14,346 nt of DNA from Ktedonobacteraceae bacterium (GCA_017354095.1 JAFMRP010000033.1:1-14346); one strand, 5' to 3'; positions 7,598-14,346 are shown, numbered from the stretch's first letter. Program-made: numbers and translations. The notes: generated by a model from the sequence alone, not told the origin.

Positions 7598-8284
7598 TCA
7601 CCTTTTATCAAATGAGTCGAACCGTATCGCCAACGGCTCTCTATCCGAAATGGGTCGCTCTACAATAACGTTTTGCACATGCCCCTTTGCTTTCACCAGC
7701 AATTGGAGGTGACGTGACTCCCCCGGCACACTGGTGAAGAGAAATCTTCCTTGTGTGTCGGTATACCCGTGAAGCTGGAGGGTTGGCAGTTCCAATCTTG
7801 CTCCTACGATTGGTACATCGCCAGGTCCCAGCACGACCCCATGTAGACTCACTACTGGAGAGCCTTGCACCACTAATGGTCCCTGTACCAGGGGAGTCGC
7901 CGGCTCTGGCTGGGCGAAGTAGAAGGGCACACACAGAATAAATGCGGGCCGTGGAGCAATGCCAAAGGCTGTCCATATGGTTGCGGGGAGATCGGCCAGA
8001 TCGAGCTCATATTCGCGCTTCTCTCTCTCCGCTATGATCAGTTTCCCCAACAGACGGTGGGCCTCTTCGTCGTTTTCTGCCCAGGCTGTCACCAGGTAGC
8101 GGAGTGCGAGGCGAGTTGCCGGTTGCCGATTCACCCACATGGGCAGGGGATCAGCTAAGGCGAGCAGGTACAGACTGATCCCCTGTTTGCCGTCTAACTG
8201 GTGGGGAGGGCCTAGAACGACGTTGTCTTCCACGACAACGCTCTTTACCCACGCCTGAAGTTCCCTATCGACCTGGTCAATCAC
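7598..8284 (-). CDS. Tube/sheath terminator protein (Pvc16/Afp16-like, DUF4255) with an Ig-like C-terminal domain
   Basis: First gene of the CIS operon, 228 aa. Residues about 1 to 125 match the DUF4255/Pvc16 N-terminal domain (LQAWVKSVVVEDNVVLGPPH, KQGISLYLLALADP, RLALRYLVTAWAENDEEAHR, LLGKLI). In Afp this protein caps the distal end and fixes the particle length. Residues about 145 to 228 resemble a carboxypeptidase regulatory-like beta-sandwich (VSLHGVVLGPGDVPIVGARL, GYTDTQGRFLFTSVPG), an appendage seen in other CIS terminators. The start is GTG at 8284, with AGAGGA about 8 nt upstream. Being first suggests that the operon promoter lies in the spacer just upstream, but I find no convincing minus-strand promoter there. 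Confidence 0.88.
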   Translation of the reverse strand: MIDQVDRELQAWVKSVVVEDNVVLGPPHQLDGKQGISLYLLALADPLPMWVNRQPATRLALRYLVTAWAENDEEAHRLLGKLIIAEREKREYELDLADLPATIWTAFGIAPRPAFILCVPFYFAQPEPATPLVQGPLVVQGSPVVSLHGVVLGPGDVPIVGARLELPTLQLHGYTDTQGRFLFTSVPGESRHLQLLVKAKGHVQNVIVERPISDREPLAIRFDSFDKR

Positions 8285-8327
8285 AGCGATTCCTCTTCCC
8301 CCTATGAGATCAACTTGCTAATCTAGA

Positions 8328-8372
8328 AGAGATAGAAATGAAATAAGCTTCTATCTTGCTTCGCCTATCTCT
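8328..8372. repeat. Nested inverted repeats upstream of the CIS operon
   Basis: AGATAGAA at 8330-8337 pairs perfectly with TTCTATCT at 8349-8356 (11-nt loop). The overlapping AGAGATAG at 8328-8335 pairs with CTATCTCT at 8365-8372. The two pairings share the left arm, so only one can form at a time. They lie 45 to 90 nt upstream of the first CIS gene, where they could be an operator or leader hairpins; function is not shown. Confidence 0.45.
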
Positions 8373-8374
8373 AC

Positions 8375-8384
8375 CGTTTAAACG
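8375..8384. promoter_or_regulatory. 10-bp perfect palindrome (possible operator) in the divergent spacer
   Basis: CGTTTAAACG is a perfect palindrome in the spacer between the divergent CIS operon and membrane protein gene. It may be a dimeric regulator site or chance; nothing else in the sequence decides this. Confidence 0.25.
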
Positions 8385-8436
8385 ATCACACTACGCAATT
8401 CTGGTAGATCCACTCGAAAGGCGGGGTTATGCGCAC

Positions 8437-8466
8437 TTGACCGTTTTCCTGTGCTTCAGTTATAAT
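8437..8466 (+). promoter_or_regulatory. Housekeeping-type promoter for the membrane protein gene
   Basis: TTGACC at 8437-8442 (5 of 6 consensus) and TATAAT at 8461-8466 (perfect) are 18 bp apart, so transcription should begin near 8473. This leaves a leader of about 107 nt before the ATG at 8580. It is the only strong sigma-70-like promoter I find in the window. Confidence 0.72.
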
Positions 8467-8579
8467 GAGATCGATACTCAGCGGTTTCTCCTCATGAGCA
8501 AGTTGGTCATCAGATCAAGAAAGGGGGATTTGCGTCTTTGCTTACCACCTGAGTGCTGTGGGAAGACGACGCAGAAACG

Positions 8580-9371
8580 ATGGAGCGTCTACGTACCCCA
8601 TTCCTGATACTGGCTATCGTCTTAATTTTTATCGCCGTACTTATTGAGGCGGGAACAGCGCTTCCAGGTGTGCTGCGTAGCAGCCCGCTGCCAGTGACAG
8701 CCTTCCAAACATCTTCGCAAATCGATGCGACAGTTGCGAAGCTCGACAGCAATCAGCAAAAAGCTCTCGATCAACTGAGTAGCCAGGAACGCCCTCCTGG
8801 CCTTGGTCTTCCCGATCTAGCGCTCCTCGATAGTATCGTGCTTTTCACGGTTGTCCTCATGGGTATCGCCTTACTCCTTCCTGAACGCCTGCACGGCAGG
8901 GTTCAGGGGATCACCACCCTGATCTTCTCGCTCCTGTTGCTCGGCACCGCCTTGCGCCAAATCTTTATCGCTCTCGGCCTGCTGCTCCTGATGCTTTCGC
9001 TACTCCTCTCTGTTCCCTTTGGCACCATCGTCTATCTCGTCATTTATGGCTCCTTTAACCGTGCCGGAGCTGATATCGCATTAAGTATCGTTATGCTGCT
9101 TAAATTCTCTTTTGCTGTCAGTCTGTTGGTTGCCCAACAGCGCTTCCTTCAGAGCAAAGGTCTCGTTCTGCTGATTATTACTTCTCTACTTGGCAATGTG
9201 ATTGCTAGCTTCCTTCTTGGAATCGTTCCAGGCTTCCTCGCCAGCGTCACTGACGCGATTACTGCTATTGTTATTGGACTCATCGCCAGCATCTGGGGCA
9301 TAATTTTGCTTGTTGGCTCCATCATCTCCATTATCAAGATTGTACGTATTGGTCGTGTTATCAAAGCCTGA
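8580..9371 (+). CDS. Polytopic membrane protein of unknown function, divergent from the CIS operon
   Basis: The 263-aa product is strongly hydrophobic. I estimate about seven membrane segments near residues 7-24, 80-100, 109-127, 128-156, 166-185, 193-218 and 226-254. A soluble stretch at about 25-79 (SSQIDATVAKLDSNQQKALD) lies between the first two. No transporter or enzyme motif is visible and I do not know the family. It has its own consensus-like promoter and is transcribed away from the CIS operon. The start is uncertain: ATG 8580 puts a membrane segment near the N terminus, while an in-frame GTG at 8553 would add nine residues; neither has a good Shine-Dalgarno. A CIS-associated membrane partner or immunity-like role is possible, by analogy with membrane proteins tied to intracellular CIS in Streptomyces. 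Confidence 0.75.
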   Translation: MERLRTPFLILAIVLIFIAVLIEAGTALPGVLRSSPLPVTAFQTSSQIDATVAKLDSNQQKALDQLSSQERPPGLGLPDLALLDSIVLFTVVLMGIALLLPERLHGRVQGITTLIFSLLLLGTALRQIFIALGLLLLMLSLLLSVPFGTIVYLVIYGSFNRAGADIALSIVMLLKFSFAVSLLVAQQRFLQSKGLVLLIITSLLGNVIASFLLGIVPGFLASVTDAITAIVIGLIASIWGIILLVGSIISIIKIVRIGRVIKA

Positions 9372-9534
9372 CAAGCCCGGTGCACTAGCACGAGACGCAT
9401 CTAGACCGTCCTCTCCCCGGCTACCCTGAGACGTAAAAACCACGCTACCCAGCGTATTCTTAATGAATGCCATACCATAAAACCCTCCATTTTAGGAATT
9501 ATTGAAGAGTAGACTTTGTGAAAGGACTCACACT

Positions 9535-10401
9535 ATGGATTCCTCTCCGTATGCCTCCTTGATGGCCAGGTTTGTAGAGCGGTTGGAGCAGCGCTATCCT
9601 GCAGTCGGCTCCGATATTCGTCAGGAACTGGGCAGAGTGAAAATCACGCTCATGGATACCGAGTATGGAAAGAAGATACTCGAATCTCTCCAGGAGAAGC
9701 TGAAGGGACAGGCACTCTCCCTGGACGAATTCCTGAATGAGGTGGAAGTGAAGGAGCAAGGGTTTACCCGCAGGGAGATTGTAAAAGCACTTCTGGACAG
9801 AGATGCATTCATGAAGTATCTTCACGATCAAAAGCAGATCCTTGACGCGGGGACCCCTTCTGAGCACGGTCCATACAGCCACCGGCTGCAGTGGTATATT
9901 CTCTATCAGGCCCATACTGGTGGGCGACTGAAGATGCGCCCTGTTGATCTGTATCGGGCACTCGGGGACCCCTCTTGCAAAGACCCTATTCGCGCCACGC
10001 GCACGATCTGGGATGATGTCTTCGATTTTGATGCTGAGTCACGCAGCTTCATCGATATATCTGCTGGGACAGATGACTTTGAGGCTCAAAAGACTGCGGG
10101 CTTCAGTTCTCCTGAGTTTCTGCTGAGCTTTGTAACTTCTCCGGACTTCCCGGACGGCCTACTGAAACGCACCCTGCGACTGGTGAGATTACGACACGAG
10201 GCCCTCAGCGCGACCAGTGTCTTCGATCTGAAAAGTGCTTTCATCGATGGCATCGTTCTCAAGATGTATATGAAAGACGACAAGATAGATATCGACAAGT
10301 TGAAGCAAGAGCTCGGAGCCAAGACGGATACTGATTTAGAGACCCAGTACTTGCCCCTAAATAAGGCGTATGCAGAAACGCTCAAAAAGATCCTCTCGTA
10401 A
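9535..10401 (+). CDS. 288-aa soluble protein, possible secreted effector (LirA/MavJ-like pattern)
   Basis: The N-terminal 100 residues are helical, with a charged stretch (MARFVERLEQRYPAVGSDIR, KKILESLQEKLKG). The central part (about 108 to 205) contains GPYSHRLQWYILYQAHTGG, PVDLYRALGDP, TRTIWDDVFDF and SSPEFLLSFVTSPDFP. From memory, this order of motifs resembles the LirA/MavJ group of Legionella type IV effectors and related proteins elsewhere. The resemblance is unverified and the biochemical activity of that group is not something I can state. No signal peptide or membrane segment is seen. ATG 9535 has AAAGGA about 8 nt upstream, better than the in-frame TTG at 9502. Lying two genes from a CIS operon makes a cargo role conceivable. 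Confidence 0.7.
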   Translation: MDSSPYASLMARFVERLEQRYPAVGSDIRQELGRVKITLMDTEYGKKILESLQEKLKGQALSLDEFLNEVEVKEQGFTRREIVKALLDRDAFMKYLHDQKQILDAGTPSEHGPYSHRLQWYILYQAHTGGRLKMRPVDLYRALGDPSCKDPIRATRTIWDDVFDFDAESRSFIDISAGTDDFEAQKTAGFSSPEFLLSFVTSPDFPDGLLKRTLRLVRLRHEALSATSVFDLKSAFIDGIVLKMYMKDDKIDIDKLKQELGAKTDTDLETQYLPLNKAYAETLKKILS

Positions 10402-10647
10402 ATCGGTGGTATTGTAACAGGGCTCCACTTGCTGGGACACGACTAAGAGCATGCTTCGTCCTCGCTCACTTCCTGGCTCTGGTTTAGCAGGGAGATGAGC
10501 GAGGTACATTTCTGCTGCCTCCGTACCTCCGCTGCTGCTCGCAGTGCCACTCACGAGCAAGGGGATCGCGCTGATGATCGACCAGCCAATCAAGAGGTCG
10601 AACAGCAGCCCGATCAGAGCGCTGACCAGTTGCGCTCGGTGTTTCTA
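10402..10647. other. Spacer between convergent genes with a hydrophobic open frame after the LanM stop
   Basis: No gene is supported here. On the minus strand, the complete LanM ends in tandem stops (TAA TAG), and its frame then stays open for about 96 codons (10644 to 10357). It begins with a membrane-like stretch (LVSALIGLLFDLLIGWSIIS) of high third-position GC. There is no ATG or Shine-Dalgarno near its beginning, and the distal part runs antisense to the 3' end of the 288-aa gene. It may be a decayed fragment or chance. The spacer also holds a long inverted repeat. Confidence 0.4.
10460..10504. repeat. Inverted repeat between convergent genes (possible terminator-like hairpin)
   Basis: CCTCGCTCA at 10460-10468 is perfectly complementary to TGAGCGAGG at 10496-10504. 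Inside the loop, CCTG (10472-10475) can pair with CAGG (10489-10492), lengthening the hairpin. The position between convergent genes fits a transcription barrier, but there is no T-tract on either side, so a classical intrinsic terminator is not supported. Confidence 0.5.
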
Positions 10648-13600
10648 TTAATGCCCAGGTATGGACAGCATCAGTACCGGTGGAACACGTGCTGGCTCGG
10701 CCAGGCGCAGCAATTCGTAGCCAATGCCAGCCAGTCCGACCATCAGTCCGGGCGTCTCTATATGACAGGGTGTTCCTGTAATCCAGCGCTCCATCTCAAC
10801 GTTCTCAAGGAGGTGTATGTAAATCTTCTCCAGCATCTCCTGATATTGCTCCTCTTTCAGCAACTGCCTTGCCAGCAGTAGGACTTCCAGTTTGCCCGCA
10901 TCACCATGATAGAGCGAGTGGTTGGGACCGATATGCGCGTTATGACAACCCAATCCTTTCACTTGCATGGCTTTGAGCGCGATTTTGACTTCCCGGCGTA
11001 TAGCGGCATCGTTCTCCATATACGGTAGCAATGCAAGACGCCCAAGAGCAAGGCCTGCCGCTCTATGGTCCTGTCGATTTTCCCCTTCAGCTGTGTAGAA
11101 ACGGCGCTCGTAGTCCAGGATGGTCAGGGCCGCGCTCCGGAAGCGCTCTTCTTCGCTTACCTCTGCCAGCCTGAGTAGGCTCCAGGCAATGCCCACCGCT
11201 CCCTGCCCAAAGCTGGCCAGGTGTACTTCCTTGCTCGGCGTCTTCCAGCACGTACCCTGCGACATTGGCCGAACATGAGCGAGTAGATGCTCTCCGCACT
11301 GTATGGTGACCTCCAGCGTTCGAGCCGAAGGCGCGGCGGCATACAGGCTGAGCAGTACAGCGATGCCTCCTGCGGAACCACTCATCAGATCAAACACGTC
11401 GTCCTTCTCGATCAATGCCGGGTAGCGCTCCACAATCTCCTCCGCTTTCTGCAAGAGCAACGGCTCGTCCCAGAGCGCCGCGAGCTGCACAAAGAGATAG
11501 ATGCAGGATCCCAGGCCCATAAATGCGCCTACCCTGGACGGAAAATGTTCTACCCTTGTAAGCTCAGCGTGCAGCGTTTTGAGCGCGGATTGTGCAAGTT
11601 CAGTGTAATGCGCATCGCCTGTGATAGCTCCCAGGTGGCTCAAAAACAACAGTATCCCCGGCAAACCGCTGTGCAGATCCAGCCCGGCGGGCGCGATACC
11701 CCATTCGCCCTCTTTCAACAACGCTAACCCTAACCAGTCAACGCTATCAGCATGCCGCAATGCCTGCGCAGACAGGCGATCTCCAATCGCACACGCCGCC
11801 GCTAAGCACCGCTTGCGGCTCACGGCTGCTCTGTGAAGGTTTCCTCGGCCTTCAGATAGCGATGTTTTGGAAGGCGGCTGTGCTGATCTTGTAGAGGCAG
11901 GGGGTGGAGATGCCGGTAGTCTGACAGGTATAGGTTCCTTAGAGGCCGCGTCAGGCTGTGCCAGGCTGCTAAATGAAGCTTGTATCATCCAGATCTGTCT
12001 GCGTAAATCGCGCTCGTCAAGCCGCTGGATGCGCTGCCTAACGACCTCCATGCTGGATTCGGCAAAGAAATCCTGCATGCACTCTCCCTGGCTGCTCAAA
12101 AGGTTGCGGCTCTCGACGCGGGTTGTGAACATGGGAATGTCTCCCCGCAGCAGGTCAGCTCGTTCTGCGGCAACCAGGCGGGCGAGATAGGGCCGCTGCT
12201 CGACCTCTATCCATAGACTATCCAGGAAACGTTCACGTTTGAGCGCGTCCCGCAGCATATTGGGATGGAAGCTTTCATATAATAATGTCGCATAGGTCCT
12301 GGTGTTACGTGCCACAAACCGGACCTCATCATGCGCGAAACGCGGCAAACATTGCGCACAAAAGTCTTCACGATAGTCCATGAGCAGGCGATAGATGGAG
12401 CTAAAGCCGCTCACGATACTCTCGATGTAATCGCTGGCTCGCGCTTCATGCCCGTCGATCTGCGGGCAATTTTTGCTCCCACGCAGAACAATGCGCTCAC
12501 GCACTAGCTTCATCTCATCCGTTCCTATTCCATCCCATTTAGGCAGCGGCAAAGGGCTCAACTGCCCCCTGGAGCTACCTAGCCCGCTCATATCCACACT
12601 TTCAAAATCACGATTGACCCAGAAGCGTTGAGGCAGCAGGGCACTGCGCAGAACAGAGTGCTCCATTACGTTGAATGCTGGCCGCTCGCTGCCAGGGAGA
12701 TTACTTTGCTCGGCACGTGGATGGAACAGTGCTTCCAGATCAACCAGTACCGGATGTTCACCAGCAGCCAGAATGTTTTCAGCATGGAAATCGCAAGCCT
12801 CCAGAGCGTAGAGCAGAGCCAGGTATCCACCCTGCCGCTTATAAAAGCGCGCGACTTCTGCTTCTGATCTACACTCGGCGGTGACAATGAATTCCGACCA
12901 GCCGTAACAGCCACGATCGATCACCTTGATCGGCAGAAATGCCAGTTGGCTGCCCCGCTCGTTCAGCCATGCCAGCACCTCCTGAAAATGAACGTCGATT
13001 GCCAGCGACCGAGGCTTGTAGACCAGTTGAAAACCTGCTTGAAATGTGAGAATTATGACACTATGTCCTCCCCGGTGCGTGTCGCCCGCGCCGCCCACCG
13101 CCTCAATTAATACGCCCGGATTGCGTTCGGGAGTGTATAAAGCCAGGATCTCTTCCCAATCCTGGCAGAGCCGGCTCAAAAATTCCAGGCTGCAATCTAC
13201 CCACAGATTAGCCGTTGTCAGAATTTGACGTGCCAGGACACAATACTCCTCCAAAAATGGCCAGAGATTTTCGCGCTGGCAGAGCAGTTCCAGGTAGTTC
13301 TGGAAACGTTCCTGTGAGGTCTCACCTCGTAAACGCCCTCGCAGCCTGGCAATATGTAATTCGAGTACCAGCGTTCTACTTACTTTGGGTGATATCTGGC
13401 GCACCAGGTTAGGCAGGAGCAATGAGAGGATCGTTCGCGGATCAAATGGTAGCCTGTTCTGCTGCTGAACCAGCTGCTCTACTCTCGCTTGGAAACGCTC
13501 TATCCCATTGTGCAGCAGCGGGAAAAATGGTCGCAAAAAAGCGTACGTTTCATCTCCTCCCTCCATCTCTGGTACGAGCGAAGCGATACCAGTAGAAGCC

Positions 13601-13902
13601 GCGGTGAGCGCCTCGCGCAGTTTGATCAGCCAGTCAGGGGGCGTAGGTTGGCAGAGACGTGACTGCACAGCCTTGATGGGCTCGACAAGCAGCGCGAAAA
13701 GATCCTCTTCAGTAATGTTGTCCATGGCCAGCCGCTCTGCGAAAAAGCTGCCCCTGTTGAATGGCACCTGCTCTTTCCAGCGCTGCAATTTTTTACGCGC
13801 CTCTTCGCCGCCGCTGCTCATAGAGGCCGCGCCTGACCCCTCCGGCAGCCTGGCAGCACGCTCGCTAAGCGTCGTCGCCCGATACCAATAAGCCATCTCC
13901 AT
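10648..13902 (-). CDS. lanM: Class II lanthipeptide synthetase LanM with intact dehydratase but degenerate cyclase domain
   Basis: LanM enzymes phosphorylate and dehydrate Ser/Thr of a precursor peptide, then add Cys thiols to form lanthionine rings. The 1084 aa are normal for LanM. The dehydratase region has Asp274 and His276 (GDTHRGG), Lys296 (YKPR), CDFHAEN with Asp371, Asp388 (LVDLE) and Arg528/Thr534 (RFVARNT), all matching CylM-type catalytic positions. A Pro/Ser-rich linker (about 655-690) leads to a LanC-like domain. There the usual HG becomes QG (Gln900), WCHG becomes QDHR (Asp945) and CHG becomes YHG (Tyr998, His999). Two zinc ligands and the active-site His are thus gone. The frame is uninterrupted. 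ATG 13902 has GGGAGG about 6 nt upstream and lies 24 bp after the preceding LanM stop, so the two are probably co-transcribed. Confidence 0.95.
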   Translation of the reverse strand: MEMAYWYRATTLSERAARLPEGSGAASMSSGGEEARKKLQRWKEQVPFNRGSFFAERLAMDNITEEDLFALLVEPIKAVQSRLCQPTPPDWLIKLREALTAASTGIASLVPEMEGGDETYAFLRPFFPLLHNGIERFQARVEQLVQQQNRLPFDPRTILSLLLPNLVRQISPKVSRTLVLELHIARLRGRLRGETSQERFQNYLELLCQRENLWPFLEEYCVLARQILTTANLWVDCSLEFLSRLCQDWEEILALYTPERNPGVLIEAVGGAGDTHRGGHSVIILTFQAGFQLVYKPRSLAIDVHFQEVLAWLNERGSQLAFLPIKVIDRGCYGWSEFIVTAECRSEAEVARFYKRQGGYLALLYALEACDFHAENILAAGEHPVLVDLEALFHPRAEQSNLPGSERPAFNVMEHSVLRSALLPQRFWVNRDFESVDMSGLGSSRGQLSPLPLPKWDGIGTDEMKLVRERIVLRGSKNCPQIDGHEARASDYIESIVSGFSSIYRLLMDYREDFCAQCLPRFAHDEVRFVARNTRTYATLLYESFHPNMLRDALKRERFLDSLWIEVEQRPYLARLVAAERADLLRGDIPMFTTRVESRNLLSSQGECMQDFFAESSMEVVRQRIQRLDERDLRRQIWMIQASFSSLAQPDAASKEPIPVRLPASPPPASTRSAQPPSKTSLSEGRGNLHRAAVSRKRCLAAACAIGDRLSAQALRHADSVDWLGLALLKEGEWGIAPAGLDLHSGLPGILLFLSHLGAITGDAHYTELAQSALKTLHAELTRVEHFPSRVGAFMGLGSCIYLFVQLAALWDEPLLLQKAEEIVERYPALIEKDDVFDLMSGSAGGIAVLLSLYAAAPSARTLEVTIQCGEHLLAHVRPMSQGTCWKTPSKEVHLASFGQGAVGIAWSLLRLAEVSEEERFRSAALTILDYERRFYTAEGENRQDHRAAGLALGRLALLPYMENDAAIRREVKIALKAMQVKGLGCHNAHIGPNHSLYHGDAGKLEVLLLARQLLKEEQYQEMLEKIYIHLLENVEMERWITGTPCHIETPGLMVGLAGIGYELLRLAEPARVPPVLMLSIPGH

Positions 13903-13926
13903 ATGTATCCTCCCAGATTGTGCATC

Positions 13927-14346
13927 CTACTGCCATAACAGCACCGACGGAAACACGTGTGGACTCGCCATCCGCAATAGTTCATAGCCTATCCCCGCTA
14001 CCCCATGAAAAAAATTCGGAATGAATAATCCAGGCAATGCGCGGTTCAAGTTAAACGAGCCTTGCAAACGCGCTCGTGCGATCAGCCTGCCAGCATTGCG
14101 CCGCGCCTCACGCGCGAGCTCTGCCCGCCCTGACTGCAGTGCCGCACTGAACAGAAACTCGGCGCGTCCAAGGTTGCCGCAGCAGAGGAAATCCAACCCG
14201 TCGAGTGACTGGCTCCTCGTCGTCTGCAGCGCGACCTCAATATCGTTGCGAATACGCGCGGAATCCAGCACAGGCAGCCCGCCAAGACGCGCCAGGCCGA
14301 TACCGGGCGCGCCATGACACCAGGTCGCCATGACAGACGACGCATT
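13927..14346 (-). CDS. lanM: C-terminal part of a second LanM with an intact three-cysteine cyclase centre (5' end outside window)
   Basis: The frame is open from the right edge for 139 codons to a TAG at 13927-13929, so this is the 3' end of a larger gene. It covers the last part of a LanC-like cyclase domain: WCHGAPGIGLARL supplies the first zinc ligand (Cys codon 14317-14319) and LCCGNLGRAEFL supplies the other two (14179-14184). CCG in place of CHG is the three-cysteine variant known from ProcM-type LanMs, associated there with a more reactive zinc and tolerance of many substrates. The C-terminal stretch HGVAGIGYELLRMASP closely parallels the end of the neighbouring LanM, suggesting a duplicated pair. 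The dehydratase half cannot be judged from this window. Confidence 0.92.
   Translation of the reverse strand, partial: NASSVMATWCHGAPGIGLARLGGLPVLDSARIRNDIEVALQTTRSQSLDGLDFLCCGNLGRAEFLFSAALQSGRAELAREARRNAGRLIARARLQGSFNLNRALPGLFIPNFFHGVAGIGYELLRMASPHVFPSVLLWQ

Noticed and set aside
8494..8607. 37-codon plus-strand ORF in the leader of the membrane protein gene, with three Cys (CLPPECCGKTT)
   Set aside because: Considered as a lanthipeptide precursor or leader peptide. It has no Shine-Dalgarno, a Cys-poor, basic and short layout unlike LanM substrates, and its end overlaps the membrane protein start in another frame; it lies far from the LanM genes.
10495..10881. 128-codon plus-strand ORF in the convergent spacer
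   Set aside because: Most of it is antisense to the well-supported C-terminal cyclase domain of LanM; no ribosome binding site or recognisable product.
10402..14346. Lanthipeptide precursor gene or LanT transporter near the LanM genes
   Set aside because: I looked for a short ORF with a leader and a Cys/Ser/Thr-rich end, and for ABC transporter motifs, and found none; only 24 bp separate the two LanM genes. They may lie beyond the right edge.
1..14346. CRISPR array, tRNA, rRNA, insertion sequence or attachment site
   Set aside because: No regularly spaced repeats, tRNA-like cloverleaf, rRNA sequence or transposase/integrase motif was seen on either strand.

Overview
The window holds most of the structural operon of a contractile injection system (CIS, the phage-tail-like Afp/PVC group) on the minus strand at positions 1 to 8284. 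Two plus-strand genes of uncertain function follow at 8580 to 10401. On the right is a minus-strand pair of class II lanthipeptide synthetase (LanM) genes from 10648 to the right edge. The moderately GC-rich DNA, an Afp/PVC-type CIS and several LanM genes would fit a soil bacterium such as a member of Ktedonobacteria (Chloroflexota). That placement is an inference from gene content; there is no rRNA or other marker to confirm it.

CIS operon, in transcription order from 8284 down to 1: Pvc16-like tube/sheath terminator, sheath, inner tube, an unrecognised low-complexity protein, LysM baseplate adaptor (Pvc7-like), VgrG-like spike hub (Pvc8-like), PAAR-like spike tip (Pvc10-like), gp25-like wedge protein (Pvc9-like) and baseplate J-like protein (Pvc11-like, cut by the left edge). 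The genes overlap by 1 to 13 bp or lie within 10 bp of each other, so they are almost certainly one transcript with coupled translation. No tape measure, AAA+ ATPase, tail fibre or Pvc12-like gene is visible; they may lie beyond position 1. Only one sheath and one tube gene are present. The J-like protein runs without a stop from its wedge core into a sequence resembling a sialidase/BNR-type beta-propeller.

Middle region: a 295-bp spacer separates the CIS operon from a divergently transcribed polytopic membrane protein, which has a near-perfect housekeeping promoter (TTGACC, 18 bp, TATAAT). Behind it is a 288-aa soluble protein that weakly recalls the LirA/MavJ group of secreted effectors. 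Both could be accessories of the injection system, as a membrane partner and a cargo, but this rests on position only.

Right region: the complete LanM (1084 aa) keeps every dehydratase residue I can recognise, but its cyclase domain has lost two of the three zinc ligands and the catalytic His. The LanM just upstream, seen only as its last 139 codons, has an intact cyclase centre of the three-cysteine CCG type. The pair may therefore split the work: one enzyme only dehydrates and the other closes the rings. I see no precursor peptide or LanT-type transporter in the window. The degenerate-cyclase LanM, the propeller-tailed baseplate protein and the unknown protein inserted between tube and baseplate genes are the most interesting items.
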